NCBI RefSeq assembly: GCF_018966525.1
Contig: NZ_CP076607.1
Location: 2,418,001 to 2,482,000 of the forward strand
Reading direction: 5' to 3'
DNA: 64,000 bases
Source: Paenibacillus sophorae
GTDB lineage: Bacteria; Bacillota; Bacilli; Paenibacillales; Paenibacillaceae
Shown in pieces: positions 8,963 to 19,299 of the stretch (positions within the stretch are counted from its first letter, which is position 1; every line of letters starts with the position of its first letter). The notes beneath the pieces are model-generated. The model was not told the origin of the DNA. It did no database searches and worked only from the letters and a program-made list of their open reading frames with translations. The translations under genes were made by a program, and so were the position numbers.

Positions 8963-10141
8963 ATGGAGCAAAAGACGGGCAAATTTCATGACCTGTTTGG
9001 CAACGGGAGAGCCATTATTTACGGCATTGCACTCTTGGTGGGCACTTCCATGGGCGTTATTAACCCGCTATCTACCACGCACATGACTACGAACCATGGG
9101 GGGGAAATATGGATTGGAGTCATTTCCTCCTCGTATTTTTTCTTTATGGCTCTGGGCTCCGTATTTGTGGACAGAACGATGAGAGGGAGCAATGTGAAGA
9201 CGGTCATTACGGCCGGTCTGCTGCTGACCGCGGTATGCTCAGCCCTTTTTCCCCTATTTACTGTGAATGCGGCCTGGCTGCTGCTCATGTCATTAATGGG
9301 GATCGGCATCAGCTGCAATATGGTGGGTCTTCAGACGGCGCTTCATAATCTTTCCAATGAGAAAAGCCTGGGGATGGTCAGCGGAATTTACAGCTTATGT
9401 TATGCCCTCGGACTAATCGCCAGTGCGGCGGTGGCCCCGCAGGTGTATGGTTATGTGACATGGCTGCCGTTTGCATTCAGCAGTCTATGCCTGGCTCTTG
9501 CCTCGGGAATTATTCATTTCAAACTGGCAGATGTATTGGTCATTCCCGAACGCGCCAGGGAAAAGGTTATATCCAAAATTACACTGCCTCTGTTCGGCGC
9601 TTTCGTGTACGGCTTCAGTGAAACGATAGTGGTTTCCTTGTATCCCCTCTACTTGATCAGGGAGCATGTCGCCGTATCCCAGACGGGCTATGGATTAAGT
9701 ATCTTTGCAGTCGGCAGCATCATCGGCTTGCTTCCTCTAACCTATCTGGCTGACCGGATCGGACGGAAGAAATGTATGGCCTTATGTGTGTTTATCTCAA
9801 TATTTGCTGTTTTGGGAATAGTGACCGCTGCCAGCATGTCTCTTAAATTGCTGCTCTCCTTTGCCGCAGGGTTCATGATCGGCCCCTTATATCCTCTCTC
9901 GATGGCGCTTGCGGTTCAGGATTTATCGGCAGGCGAAAGGTCTTCGGGAAATGCCTTATTTACTACCTTCTACGGCTTCGGTTCAGCGGCGGGTCCGTTC
10001 TTCTCCTCCGTAGCCATGAATGTATGGGGCAATGGGCATATATTCACTGCCAGTCTGCTGATGTTCTGCTTATTCCTTACCTATATGGCAATGACAAGAA
10101 AAGGTTCGAAAATACGGCTAACCAAGGAGGAAATATTGTGA
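8963..10141 (+). CDS. MFS transporter, probable exporter of the cluster product
   Basis: A 392-aa protein with about 12 hydrophobic segments and MFS loop motifs, including DRIGRKK between the two halves (around residue 268). It lies 52 bp after the NRPS gene, and its last codons overlap the start of the PKS gene (GTGA), so the three are translationally linked. Such placement inside a biosynthetic operon argues for product export or self-resistance; this is inference from position. The substrate cannot be read from sequence. Members of the wider family include sugar and drug transporters. Confidence 0.88.
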   Translation: MEQKTGKFHDLFGNGRAIIYGIALLVGTSMGVINPLSTTHMTTNHGGEIWIGVISSSYFFFMALGSVFVDRTMRGSNVKTVITAGLLLTAVCSALFPLFTVNAAWLLLMSLMGIGISCNMVGLQTALHNLSNEKSLGMVSGIYSLCYALGLIASAAVAPQVYGYVTWLPFAFSSLCLALASGIIHFKLADVLVIPERAREKVISKITLPLFGAFVYGFSETIVVSLYPLYLIREHVAVSQTGYGLSIFAVGSIIGLLPLTYLADRIGRKKCMALCVFISIFAVLGIVTAASMSLKLLLSFAAGFMIGPLYPLSMALAVQDLSAGERSSGNALFTTFYGFGSAAGPFFSSVAMNVWGNGHIFTASLLMFCLFLTYMAMTRKGSKIRLTKEEIL

Positions 10142-13100
10142 GCAGCTCTAAAAGGAAGAAGCAAGAAATCAACCTTTCTATCATTAAAGGAAAGTCCATA
10201 ACCGGCAAATATACCGAACTCGGCAATCTGGCCAATGCGCTGGCTCAAGTGACAGGCAAACCGGACAGAGGGATTACATTTGTGCAAAATGATAATTCGG
10301 AAGTCTTTCTTTCCTATTTGGAGCTCCTTGAAGGGGCAACCCGCCGTCTGGGCGGCTTGCAGGAAGAAGGCTTTAAGCCGGGCCAGTTTGCGTTGATTTT
10401 GCTTGAGAACAGCAGGGAGTTCATTCTTACCTTCTGGGCATGTATCCTGGGGGGGATCATCCCTGTTCCGGCTTCCTATCCGGCCTCTTCCAAGGTGATC
10501 AATACCTCGCTTAGCAAGCTGCAGGCGATTTGGGAAGTGCTGGAGCGTCCGCGGATCATCTCGGATCACAGTTTGGTAGAGGCGCGTGAAGAAATGGAAA
10601 CCACGCTCGGCATCAGCGGCATGCAGATTCTCGAGGCCTCCAGTCTGGATTTGGTTCAACAAGCTGGAACTATTATGTTGGCCGATGCTCATACCCCCGC
10701 ACTTATCCAATTCAGCTCAGGAAGCACCAATATACCGAAGGGGACCATTCTGACCCATGACAACCTGTTGACAAATTTAGAAGCCATTATATCCAGCATG
10801 GGGATGACGGATGAAGACCGTTCCCTCGGCTGGATGCCGTACCACCACGATATGGGGCTGATCGGCTTCCACCTCTCCACTTTGGTTTGCGGAATTAACC
10901 AGTTCAATATGACGCCCATGAAATTCGTTAAAAGGCCAACCATGTGGCTCGATATGATTGACAAGCACCGGATCACCTTTACCGGATGCCCCAATTTCGG
11001 ACTTAGACTGGTTCACGGCAGAGTGAAGGAGGAGCAGCTAAAGTCTTGGGATTTAAGCTCTCTGCGCCTGCTCTATAATGGCGCCGAGCCCATATCGGTC
11101 AAGACGATGCGGGAATTCATAGACAAATTCGCGCAAAGCGGGCTGCGCAAAAATGCGATGTATCCGGTATACGGAATGGCGGAAGCCTGCCTGGCGGTAA
11201 GTTTCCCCGAAGTCGGCGAAGAGCCGCTAGTCCATTCCGTCAACCGTGAGAAGCTGGTAAGTGAATCGTTGATTGAAGAAATCGCCGAAACCGAAAAGCG
11301 GGCCTCTTTAATGGCTGATGAAGGTTACCCTGTAACTGGCATGGAAATCAGGATTGTGGAGGAAGAATCCGGCGCTGTCGTTCCCGAAGGGACGGTGGGC
11401 GAAATTCAGATTCGCGGGCGGAATGTCACTTCCGGATATATCAACAACCCGGAGGCTACGGCCAAGTCATTTCAAGACGGTTGGCTCAAGACCGGAGATA
11501 CCGGCTTTATTTTGAACGGACGATTAACGGTCAGCGGAAGAATCAAGGACATTATTTTCGTCAATGGCCAGAACTTTTTCGCCCATGATATTGAAGCGGT
11601 GATCGAAGAGCTGGATGAGATCGAACCCGGAAAAATCGCCGTCTGCGGCTGGCATGATGAACATGAGGGAAAAGAAAAGGTCGGGCTGTTCTCGACGCTG
11701 CGCCTGAAGGAGAAGGACGCGAAGCCGCTCTATTCCAAACTTTTGCGCCATATCAACGAGGTTATCGGCATTCCCGTCGACTATGTATCGTCCATACGTT
11801 CTATACCCAAGACCACAAGCGGCAAAGTGCAGCGGTTCATGCTTGTGGAATCCTTCAAAAAGGGTGAATTTCAGGATAAAACCTATCCTGCCGCTTATTT
11901 CTCGGCTGAAGAGAAAACGGTAGAGCCCCTGCGAACGCCGGTTCCCACAGCCGCTTTCGGGACGTATCTGGAGAAGATTAGAGAGATATGGGCCGCCGTT
12001 CTGGAAAGATCGGCTGAAACTGTACCTTACGATCAATCCTTCTTGTCTTTAGGCGGTACCTCGCTTAAGGCGATGCAAATTCTAGGGGCCCTTGAGGATG
12101 AGCTTAAGATTGAGCTGACCCACGATCTGCTGATCAAGTGCCGCACCGTCCTTGAGATGGATGAGTACCTTGTAAACTGGGTTAATACCAATGGCAGCCC
12201 ATCCCAAGCACAGAAGGCACAGCCTTCTTCAGGGCAGGGGAAGGAGGGTGATGGGGATATTGCCGTGATTGCCATGGCCTGCCGATTCCCGGGGGCTTCA
12301 AGTCCGGAAGAATTCTGGCATAACCTGGTGCGGGGAGAGAGTTCCATCGGCGAAGTACCGCGGCATCACTGGAACATTGATGATTATTACAGTCCTGCCC
12401 CTGAATTCGGCAAGACCTATTGCCGTACCGGAGGTTTCCTTGACAATCCCTATGGCTTCGACGCCAGCCTGTTTGGCATCTCTGAAGAAGAAGCGGCAGT
12501 AATGGACCCGCAGCAGCGAATGGTGATGGAGCTTGTATATGAGCTGATTGAACGGGCAGGGTATTCCCGGCAGCAGATGAGCGGGAAGAACGTCGGATTA
12601 TTTGTCGGCGCTGGAGGAAACTCTTACTTCGAATATCATCTGAATACGTTGAATCGAATGAACCTGCAGAGCTTTGACAGCTTCTCCATGCTCAGTACCG
12701 AGCAGCAGGAGCAAATCATGGAAGAATGGAAGCGGAAGCTGGGATTCACAGAAGCGCATCCCAACATTCTGGTTGATAATATCATCAACATGATTCCGGC
12801 CCGAACCTCCCAGGAATTCAACTTCAAAGGTCCGAGCATGGCTGTGGATACCGCTTGCTCCTCGTCGCTGGTAACGCTGCATCTGGCCGCCGATTCCATC
12901 CGCAGAGGGGAATGTGAATCCGCTATTGCCGGGGGGATCAGTCTCTTACTGACGCCTACCTCTTATCAATACTTCAGCAGCGCGGGCGCTTTATCCACCA
13001 GCGGACGCATCAGCGTCTTTGATGCCGATGCGGACGGTTTTGTGCCGGGTGAAGGGGGCGGGCTGGTAATGCTTAAGCCCCTTGAACAAGCGCTCAAGGA

Positions 13101-16100
13101 CGGCGATCCGGTGCTGGCGGTGCTGAGAGCCAGCGGAATCAATAATGACGGGCACTCGATCGGCGTGATGGCACCGAACCCTGATGGGCAAAGGGAATTA
13201 ATCGAATCCCTCTACGTCCGGCATGAGCTCAGTCCCGGGGATATTCAGTATGTGGAAGCTCACGGAACGGGCACGAAAATCGGTGATCCCAGTGAAGTTA
13301 GAGCGCTCGACAATGCCTTCAAGCGTTGGGGGCTGCCGAAGCAATCGATTGCCATTGGCTCGGTAAAGTCCAATATCGGTCATCTTCTGGGCGCGGCCGG
13401 TATCGCCAGCTTTATCAAAATCGTCATGGCGCTGCGCAACAAGACCATGCCTCCGCAGATGAATGTGTCCACTCCGAATCCGATGCTGAAATTCGAGAAG
13501 ACGCCGTTCTACCTGCTCTCTGAAGCCAAAGAATGGCAGGTAAGCGAAGGTGCAGCCAGACGGGCGGCGATCAATTCGTTCGGATTTGGCGGAACCAACA
13601 GCCATATGGTTGTCGAGGAAGCGCCGCAGAGCGGTCCGTCAAGCAGCGAGTCCCATCCGGAACGGCCGAAGCATGTCATTGGGCTGTCCGCTCATACCCA
13701 TGCTGCACTAGAGCATAAAATGGCTGATCTGGCAGCATTCCTTGAACAGCAAGGGGAGTACTCGCTCGGAGACATTTGCTATACGGAAAATGTTACGCGT
13801 ACCGCGCTGCAGCACCGCTTCTATGCCGTAACGGACTCGGCCCAGGATCTTACCAAGAAACTGAGAACCAGCGAGCCGGAATCGGCACGCGCTTTAATCT
13901 CGCCCAAAATTGCCCTGATGTTTACTGGACAAGGGTCGCAGTATGCGGGTATGGGCCGAGCTTTGTACGATCAGCTTCCCGCCTTCCGGAAACATGTGGA
14001 TGAATGCTCTGACGCGTTTTATCCGCATCTGGGCGTGAAGCTGACAGACCTGATTTATGGCGAGGATGCCGATGGCAACTCTCTTGCCCAGACCAACATC
14101 ACTCAGCCGGCAGTCTTTACAATGGACTATTCATTTGGCAGGCTGCTGCTGGATTTGGGCATACAGCCCGCTTACTTGCTCGGACATAGTATCGGGGAAT
14201 GGGCAGCCGCTTGCCTGGCGGGGATTGTAAGTCTTGCAGATGCGGCAAGGCTAGTATCCGCCAGAGGCAGATTAATGAGCGAACTGCCGGCAGCAGGAGC
14301 GATGGCCGCTGTATTTACTTCCGGCGCAGCGCTTGAAGCCTTGCTGCAACCATTCGCAGAGTCCTTGTGGATTGCCGGTTACAATGTCACACATCAAGTT
14401 GTATCGGGAACAGTGGAGGCGCTCGAAGAATTTTTATCCGTGCTGCAGCAGCAGGGAATCGGGGCGAAAAAGCTGAACGTTTCCCAGGCCTTCCACACTC
14501 CGCTGATGAAGCCGATGCTGGAGGCGTTCAAGAAGGAACTGGAGATAACGGAATTCCACGCTCCGCTGATTCCGGTCATTTCCAATGTGACCGCCGAAGT
14601 GATCGAAGGGCCGCTTACTGCGGAGTATTGGATGCAGCATATTCTGGATGCCGTCAAATTTGAGCAAAGCATCACTTATGCTCTAAATCAGGATGTCTCG
14701 ATTCTGGTCGAATGCGGACCGGACGCCATCCTTGCAGGGATGGCCGGGGGATTGCGGCACCCTGGCAAACCGCAGGTGCTCCATACGCTTAGCCGCAAGA
14801 AAGATAACTGGGACACTTGGCTTGGCATGCTCGGTCAATTGTATTCCCTCGGAGCCAAGATAAATTGGACGGCTATGGAGCAAGGCAATCCCTACCATAA
14901 AGTGGCGCTGCCGGCCTATCCTTTTGAGCGTAAAACGTTCAAGCCTGATTTCGGAGAATCGTCCGGACACTCGCATGCTGCATACGGCCGCAGTTTGCTC
15001 CATGAATGGGTGTGGAAGCCCGAAACCCTCGCCGATGACTACCGACTGCCTGAAGGGGCAGTGCTGGTATGGAATGTTAGCCCGGACATCGGCAGGGAAC
15101 TGGAGCGCTTGCTGGACCCTGAACGAAACCCTGTCTACTATCTGAGCTTCGGCGATAAGCTGCATTACGATGGAGAGCGCAGCTTTACAGTCCGGGTGGA
15201 CGAGGCGGAGGATTATAGCGCTTTGCTGCAGCAAGTTCCGGGAACCTTAGCGGCTGTGGTCCATTTATCGAACTATTCACAGGACAAGCATCCAGCCAGC
15301 GCGCTTTTAAATGACAGCAGCGTCTTGAACGAAAGTTTCTATAGCCTGTTTCACTTGAGCCAAGCGATTGTCCGCCATGAGCTGAGCAATGTACAGCTTG
15401 TGATGGTAACCAACAAAGCTTTTATGCTGGAAGAGGATCAGGGAGCGGGCAATCCAGTACAAGCGGCAGCCGTAACGCTGGGCCAGGTGATTGATCTTGA
15501 GAATGAAGGAATCCGCGTCTCGGTGATTGACATGGACGGGGATGAATATCCGTTAGACCGGGATTTTGCAGCAGCCTTATCGAATGCGATGAAACAGCAG
15601 GCGGATACGGAGTCAATCGCTGCTATCCGCGGCGGAGTACGCTATGTGCGCGCCTTGGAGAAAATGTCCGCACAAGCGGACAGAGAGAGCATTGAACTGC
15701 ACGATGGCGAAACCTATCTGATTACCGGAGGCACAGGGCTGGTCGGTAGCCGGATTGCCGCAGCGCTTGCCCGGCAGGCGCGGATAAATGTGGTGCTTAC
15801 CGGCAGAAGGCAGCTTCCGCCGGACCACGAGCTCATTCAGGGGCTGGAAGAGCTGGGAGCAAAGGTGATGTATGCGGCCGTTGATGTAACCGATCAAGCG
15901 CAAATGGAGGATCTGCTGGGCAAAATCCATGCCGTCTATGGTTCCCTGCACGGCGTTATCCATGCTGCAGGTCAGCTGGAATACGCTCCGCATAAGCTTT
16001 TGACCCGAAGTCTTAGCGATATTGACAAAATGCTGGCTCCGAAATTAAACGGTACGGTCATTACCGATCTGGTAACCCGGCATGAGCCGCTGCGCTTCTT

Positions 16101-19100
16101 CGTGACATTGTCTTCCGTTTCGGCCTCCCGCAAAGCATGGGCCTCCGGACTTGGAGATTATGCTGCGGCCAACGCGTTCTTAAACGGTTATAGCTACTAT
16201 CGGGCGAATGACAATGCTCCGGGGCGTTCCTTATCGATCAACTACTCCCTCTGGAAAGATACGGGAGCGGGAACGGAGTTTGGAGATCTCGTTCAGCTTA
16301 CACTCAGGGCACAGGGGTTAAAGCCGCTTGCCCATGAGGAAGCCGCCGCCGCATTCCTGAGAGCCCTGGCTTCTAACGGGCCTGATATCATTCATATTCT
16401 GGATCTGCTGAAGGCCGAAGAGAAGAAGCCTTTCACAGCGCCGAAAACGGAGCGGACTTCGGTAGCGGCCGGTCCTCGCCGCCAGGCTTCCGTCTATCGT
16501 TCAGCGAGAGAAATCAGAGAGATCGTGTACCAAGCCATTGCCGAGCAGTTGCAGATTTCGGTCCGCAGCTTGGAGGTAGGCATGAATTTCATGGAGCTTG
16601 GACTTGATTCTGTAGGAGCGACCAAGGTTATTGCCGAGCTTGGCAGCAGATTGAACACTGAGCTGTATCCGACGCTTATTTTTGAATATCAGACGCCGGA
16701 AGCCCTATCTGCGCACATTGAAGAGATACTGACGATGGACCCTGCGGAAGTGACTGTTCAGGAAGGGGCCAGCGAAGCTAAGGAAAGCTGGAAGGAAGAA
16801 GAGCTGCAAGATATCGCTATCATCGGAATGGGCCTGCGCATACCGGGAGCGAATAACCAGGAGGAATATTGGGAGCTGCTGAGTACCGGCAGAAGCGCTA
16901 TTCGCGAAGTGGCTGCCGGAAGATGGTCCAATGATGAGCATGTAAATACGGACGGGAATATGCTTCACACTACTTATTCCAGTCTGGGAGGCTTTATTGA
17001 TGCTCCTTATGACTTTGATCCGTTATTTTTTGGAATGTCGCCCAAGGAAGCGGAAGCCGCCGATCCCCAGCAAAGAATCTTCCTGCAGATTGCCTGGGAA
17101 GCCTTGCAGCAGGGGGGGTATGGCGGAAAATACCGCACCCGTAAAATAGGGGTATTTGTAGGCTGCGAGCAGAACACCTACATGGAGCACTTTGCCAATT
17201 ACCGCTCCTATATGCTGATTAAAAACCGCTTGGCGGACAGCCCGGCCTTCAGCCGGATGCATCCCGATGATCGCCGGGAGATTCTCGCCGGAATATCCGG
17301 TGTGCTGGAGCCGGCCCGTCTAGTCCCCGATGCCGTTGCCGGCAATGGCCTTAATGAGGTTGCGGCACGGGTAAGCCACTGCTTGAATCTTACAGGCCCC
17401 AGCCTGATTGTGAATTCCGCCTGCTCCTCTTCTCTGGTGGCGATCCACATGGCCTGCGAGAGCCTGCGGACCGGCCAATCGGAAATGGCGATTGCCGGCG
17501 GCGTGAATCTGAACTTAAGCCCGACGCCGTTCGTTTCCCTAAGCCGGGTAACCGCGCTGTCGCCGACTGGAGTTTGCTATCCGTTCGACAAAAGGGCAAA
17601 TGGGATGGTACTGGGTGAAGGGGCGGGCGCTGTGCTGCTGAAGCCGCTTAAAGCAGCGCTAAGGGATGGCGATCACATCCATGCGGTGATAAAGGGCTCG
17701 GCCATTAACAATGACGGCCGCTCCCAGGGAATTACGGCGCCAAGGCCGCAAGGCCAGGCCGAGGTGATCCGGGAAGCTTTTCTCCGTACGGGAATTCATC
17801 CTGAAACGATTTCCTATATTGAGACGCACGGCACAGCCACTCCGCTGGGTGATCCCATTGAAATTGAGGGAATGACCCAGGCGTTCAACACCTTTACGGC
17901 CAAGAAACAATTCTGCGGAATCGGCTCGGTCAAATCCTCCGTTGGGCATATGCTCTCCGCCGCGGGTGTGACGAGTTTGATCAAGGTAGTTCTTGCTTTG
18001 AAGAATGAGACTCTGCCGCATACGGTGAATTATGAGCAGCCAAATCCGAATATTGATTTTGAGCATTCCCCGTTCTATGTTGTCGATAAGCACCCAAGAC
18101 CATGGAAGGCGGAAGGAACCGCTCCGCTCCGGGCCAGTGTGAATGCCTTCGGATTTGGAGGAACCAATGCCCATGTCATTCTGGAGCAGGCGCCGCCGGT
18201 TCCGGTATCTGTCCCGGCCTCGTCGGACAACGGGCCGCACCTGCTGCTGCTTACAGGCAGAAATGAACAGGGCATCAGACAAGTTGCGGGAGAGCTCAGA
18301 GCGCATCTTGCGGAGCAGACCGATCTTAGCGCCGCATCTGTCTGCCATACTATGAATCTCTCACAGAAAGAGCTGTCCTTTAAAGCGGCGGCAGTCATTA
18401 AATCCAAAGAGCATTTGGCCAGCATTCTCTCCGCAGTGGAGAACGGTGAGACCTTCACGGAGATCAGCAGAGGACGCTCCAACCCGAACAGGTCTACCCC
18501 GGTCCATCTCATGCTGGACGGCAAGAAGACAGTGAGCGGCATAGAACTGGAAGCGCTCAGTGCACGTTTCCCAGGCTTTGGCTCTGCCTATCGGAAGGCG
18601 AAGCAAGAATCGGGTGATGGAGGCGAGGGGATTGAACGCTTTGCCGTGCAATATGCGGTTGGCAGCCTGCTGATAGATTTAGGTATTCGTCCTGCGGGTA
18701 TCCTGGCTGAAGGTACGGGCATCCTCGCGGCACTAGTCCTAACGGGTCAACTTTCACTGCGGCAGGCCGCATTATTCATCCGGGACGGAAAAGAGCAGCC
18801 AAGTGAGACTCCATCCGGTGGCGAAGAGCTTGTGAAGTGTCCTGTTATCACACCTTCAGGGGCAATTAACCGGCATCTCACGGGCGGACTGTGGCCGTTT
18901 GTTACGGAAGCTTTTGGCCGCAAATTGGAGGAAAAGGACTATAAAGAAGCTTTGAGTGCGGGAGATGTGCTGCTCTACCCCGGAAGCCACTTTATTAACC
19001 TGCCTATTAGCAATAGCAATGAAGTCCAAGCCGTTAACCTCTCTATGGATGTAGATGCAGTGGAGAACATGCTGCGGGGGATGGCCAAGCTGTATGTTCT

Positions 19101-19287
19101 AGGAGTTCCTTTTGACCCGGCTGGACTGTTTAGTTCCCATGAGAGAAAAATCCTTTTGCCGACATACCCGTTCGCCAATGAGACCTATAAGGTGTCATTT
19201 GAGGAAGAGGTCGAGGCGTTTAAAACGGTTATCGCTCCGCATAAGGAACCGGCAGTTAAGGCGGGGCTCAAAAAAATAGAGGTATAA
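10138..19287 (+). CDS. Type I polyketide synthase: FAAL-ACP-KS-AT-KR-ACP-KS-AT(degenerate)
   Basis: A 3049-aa protein starting at GTG 10138, preceded by AAGGAGG at 10124-10130; longer in-frame starts upstream lie inside the MFS gene and lack a ribosome site. Domains: fatty-acyl-AMP ligase, about 30-600 (FSSGSTNIPKG near 192, WMPYHHDMGLIG, YGMAEACLAVS); ACP (Ser642, GGTSLKAM); KS1 (Cys907, His1042, His1082); AT1 (GHSIGEW with Ser1351; QAFH ending at His1453, the AFH type usual for malonyl-CoA); KR (TGGTGLVG 1863-1870, Tyr2008, Asn2012); ACP (Ser2158, GLDSVGAT); KS2 (Cys2429 in NSACSSS, His2564, His2604). A final AT-like region, about 2700-3010, has AEGTG at 2857-2861 where GHSxG should be, and no AFH motif. 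There is no DH, no terminal ACP and no thioesterase. The FAAL should load a free fatty acid onto the first ACP. Overlaps the MFS gene by 4 bp; the nitroreductase gene follows after 12 bp. Confidence 0.94.
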   Translation: MSSSKRKKQEINLSIIKGKSITGKYTELGNLANALAQVTGKPDRGITFVQNDNSEVFLSYLELLEGATRRLGGLQEEGFKPGQFALILLENSREFILTFWACILGGIIPVPASYPASSKVINTSLSKLQAIWEVLERPRIISDHSLVEAREEMETTLGISGMQILEASSLDLVQQAGTIMLADAHTPALIQFSSGSTNIPKGTILTHDNLLTNLEAIISSMGMTDEDRSLGWMPYHHDMGLIGFHLSTLVCGINQFNMTPMKFVKRPTMWLDMIDKHRITFTGCPNFGLRLVHGRVKEEQLKSWDLSSLRLLYNGAEPISVKTMREFIDKFAQSGLRKNAMYPVYGMAEACLAVSFPEVGEEPLVHSVNREKLVSESLIEEIAETEKRASLMADEGYPVTGMEIRIVEEESGAVVPEGTVGEIQIRGRNVTSGYINNPEATAKSFQDGWLKTGDTGFILNGRLTVSGRIKDIIFVNGQNFFAHDIEAVIEELDEIEPGKIAVCGWHDEHEGKEKVGLFSTLRLKEKDAKPLYSKLLRHINEVIGIPVDYVSSIRSIPKTTSGKVQRFMLVESFKKGEFQDKTYPAAYFSAEEKTVEPLRTPVPTAAFGTYLEKIREIWAAVLERSAETVPYDQSFLSLGGTSLKAMQILGALEDELKIELTHDLLIKCRTVLEMDEYLVNWVNTNGSPSQAQKAQPSSGQGKEGDGDIAVIAMACRFPGASSPEEFWHNLVRGESSIGEVPRHHWNIDDYYSPAPEFGKTYCRTGGFLDNPYGFDASLFGISEEEAAVMDPQQRMVMELVYELIERAGYSRQQMSGKNVGLFVGAGGNSYFEYHLNTLNRMNLQSFDSFSMLSTEQQEQIMEEWKRKLGFTEAHPNILVDNIINMIPARTSQEFNFKGPSMAVDTACSSSLVTLHLAADSIRRGECESAIAGGISLLLTPTSYQYFSSAGALSTSGRISVFDADADGFVPGEGGGLVMLKPLEQALKDGDPVLAVLRASGINNDGHSIGVMAPNPDGQRELIESLYVRHELSPGDIQYVEAHGTGTKIGDPSEVRALDNAFKRWGLPKQSIAIGSVKSNIGHLLGAAGIASFIKIVMALRNKTMPPQMNVSTPNPMLKFEKTPFYLLSEAKEWQVSEGAARRAAINSFGFGGTNSHMVVEEAPQSGPSSSESHPERPKHVIGLSAHTHAALEHKMADLAAFLEQQGEYSLGDICYTENVTRTALQHRFYAVTDSAQDLTKKLRTSEPESARALISPKIALMFTGQGSQYAGMGRALYDQLPAFRKHVDECSDAFYPHLGVKLTDLIYGEDADGNSLAQTNITQPAVFTMDYSFGRLLLDLGIQPAYLLGHSIGEWAAACLAGIVSLADAARLVSARGRLMSELPAAGAMAAVFTSGAALEALLQPFAESLWIAGYNVTHQVVSGTVEALEEFLSVLQQQGIGAKKLNVSQAFHTPLMKPMLEAFKKELEITEFHAPLIPVISNVTAEVIEGPLTAEYWMQHILDAVKFEQSITYALNQDVSILVECGPDAILAGMAGGLRHPGKPQVLHTLSRKKDNWDTWLGMLGQLYSLGAKINWTAMEQGNPYHKVALPAYPFERKTFKPDFGESSGHSHAAYGRSLLHEWVWKPETLADDYRLPEGAVLVWNVSPDIGRELERLLDPERNPVYYLSFGDKLHYDGERSFTVRVDEAEDYSALLQQVPGTLAAVVHLSNYSQDKHPASALLNDSSVLNESFYSLFHLSQAIVRHELSNVQLVMVTNKAFMLEEDQGAGNPVQAAAVTLGQVIDLENEGIRVSVIDMDGDEYPLDRDFAAALSNAMKQQADTESIAAIRGGVRYVRALEKMSAQADRESIELHDGETYLITGGTGLVGSRIAAALARQARINVVLTGRRQLPPDHELIQGLEELGAKVMYAAVDVTDQAQMEDLLGKIHAVYGSLHGVIHAAGQLEYAPHKLLTRSLSDIDKMLAPKLNGTVITDLVTRHEPLRFFVTLSSVSASRKAWASGLGDYAAANAFLNGYSYYRANDNAPGRSLSINYSLWKDTGAGTEFGDLVQLTLRAQGLKPLAHEEAAAAFLRALASNGPDIIHILDLLKAEEKKPFTAPKTERTSVAAGPRRQASVYRSAREIREIVYQAIAEQLQISVRSLEVGMNFMELGLDSVGATKVIAELGSRLNTELYPTLIFEYQTPEALSAHIEEILTMDPAEVTVQEGASEAKESWKEEELQDIAIIGMGLRIPGANNQEEYWELLSTGRSAIREVAAGRWSNDEHVNTDGNMLHTTYSSLGGFIDAPYDFDPLFFGMSPKEAEAADPQQRIFLQIAWEALQQGGYGGKYRTRKIGVFVGCEQNTYMEHFANYRSYMLIKNRLADSPAFSRMHPDDRREILAGISGVLEPARLVPDAVAGNGLNEVAARVSHCLNLTGPSLIVNSACSSSLVAIHMACESLRTGQSEMAIAGGVNLNLSPTPFVSLSRVTALSPTGVCYPFDKRANGMVLGEGAGAVLLKPLKAALRDGDHIHAVIKGSAINNDGRSQGITAPRPQGQAEVIREAFLRTGIHPETISYIETHGTATPLGDPIEIEGMTQAFNTFTAKKQFCGIGSVKSSVGHMLSAAGVTSLIKVVLALKNETLPHTVNYEQPNPNIDFEHSPFYVVDKHPRPWKAEGTAPLRASVNAFGFGGTNAHVILEQAPPVPVSVPASSDNGPHLLLLTGRNEQGIRQVAGELRAHLAEQTDLSAASVCHTMNLSQKELSFKAAAVIKSKEHLASILSAVENGETFTEISRGRSNPNRSTPVHLMLDGKKTVSGIELEALSARFPGFGSAYRKAKQESGDGGEGIERFAVQYAVGSLLIDLGIRPAGILAEGTGILAALVLTGQLSLRQAALFIRDGKEQPSETPSGGEELVKCPVITPSGAINRHLTGGLWPFVTEAFGRKLEEKDYKEALSAGDVLLYPGSHFINLPISNSNEVQAVNLSMDVDAVENMLRGMAKLYVLGVPFDPAGLFSSHERKILLPTYPFANETYKVSFEEEVEAFKTVIAPHKEPAVKAGLKKIEV

Positions 19288-19299
19288 AAGGAAGAGGAT

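Noticed and set aside
10024..10137. An N-terminal extension of the PKS protein to ATG 10024
   Set aside because: The extension lies inside the MFS gene in another frame, has no ribosome site and reads as unlikely protein. AAGGAGG seven bases before GTG 10138 decides the start.
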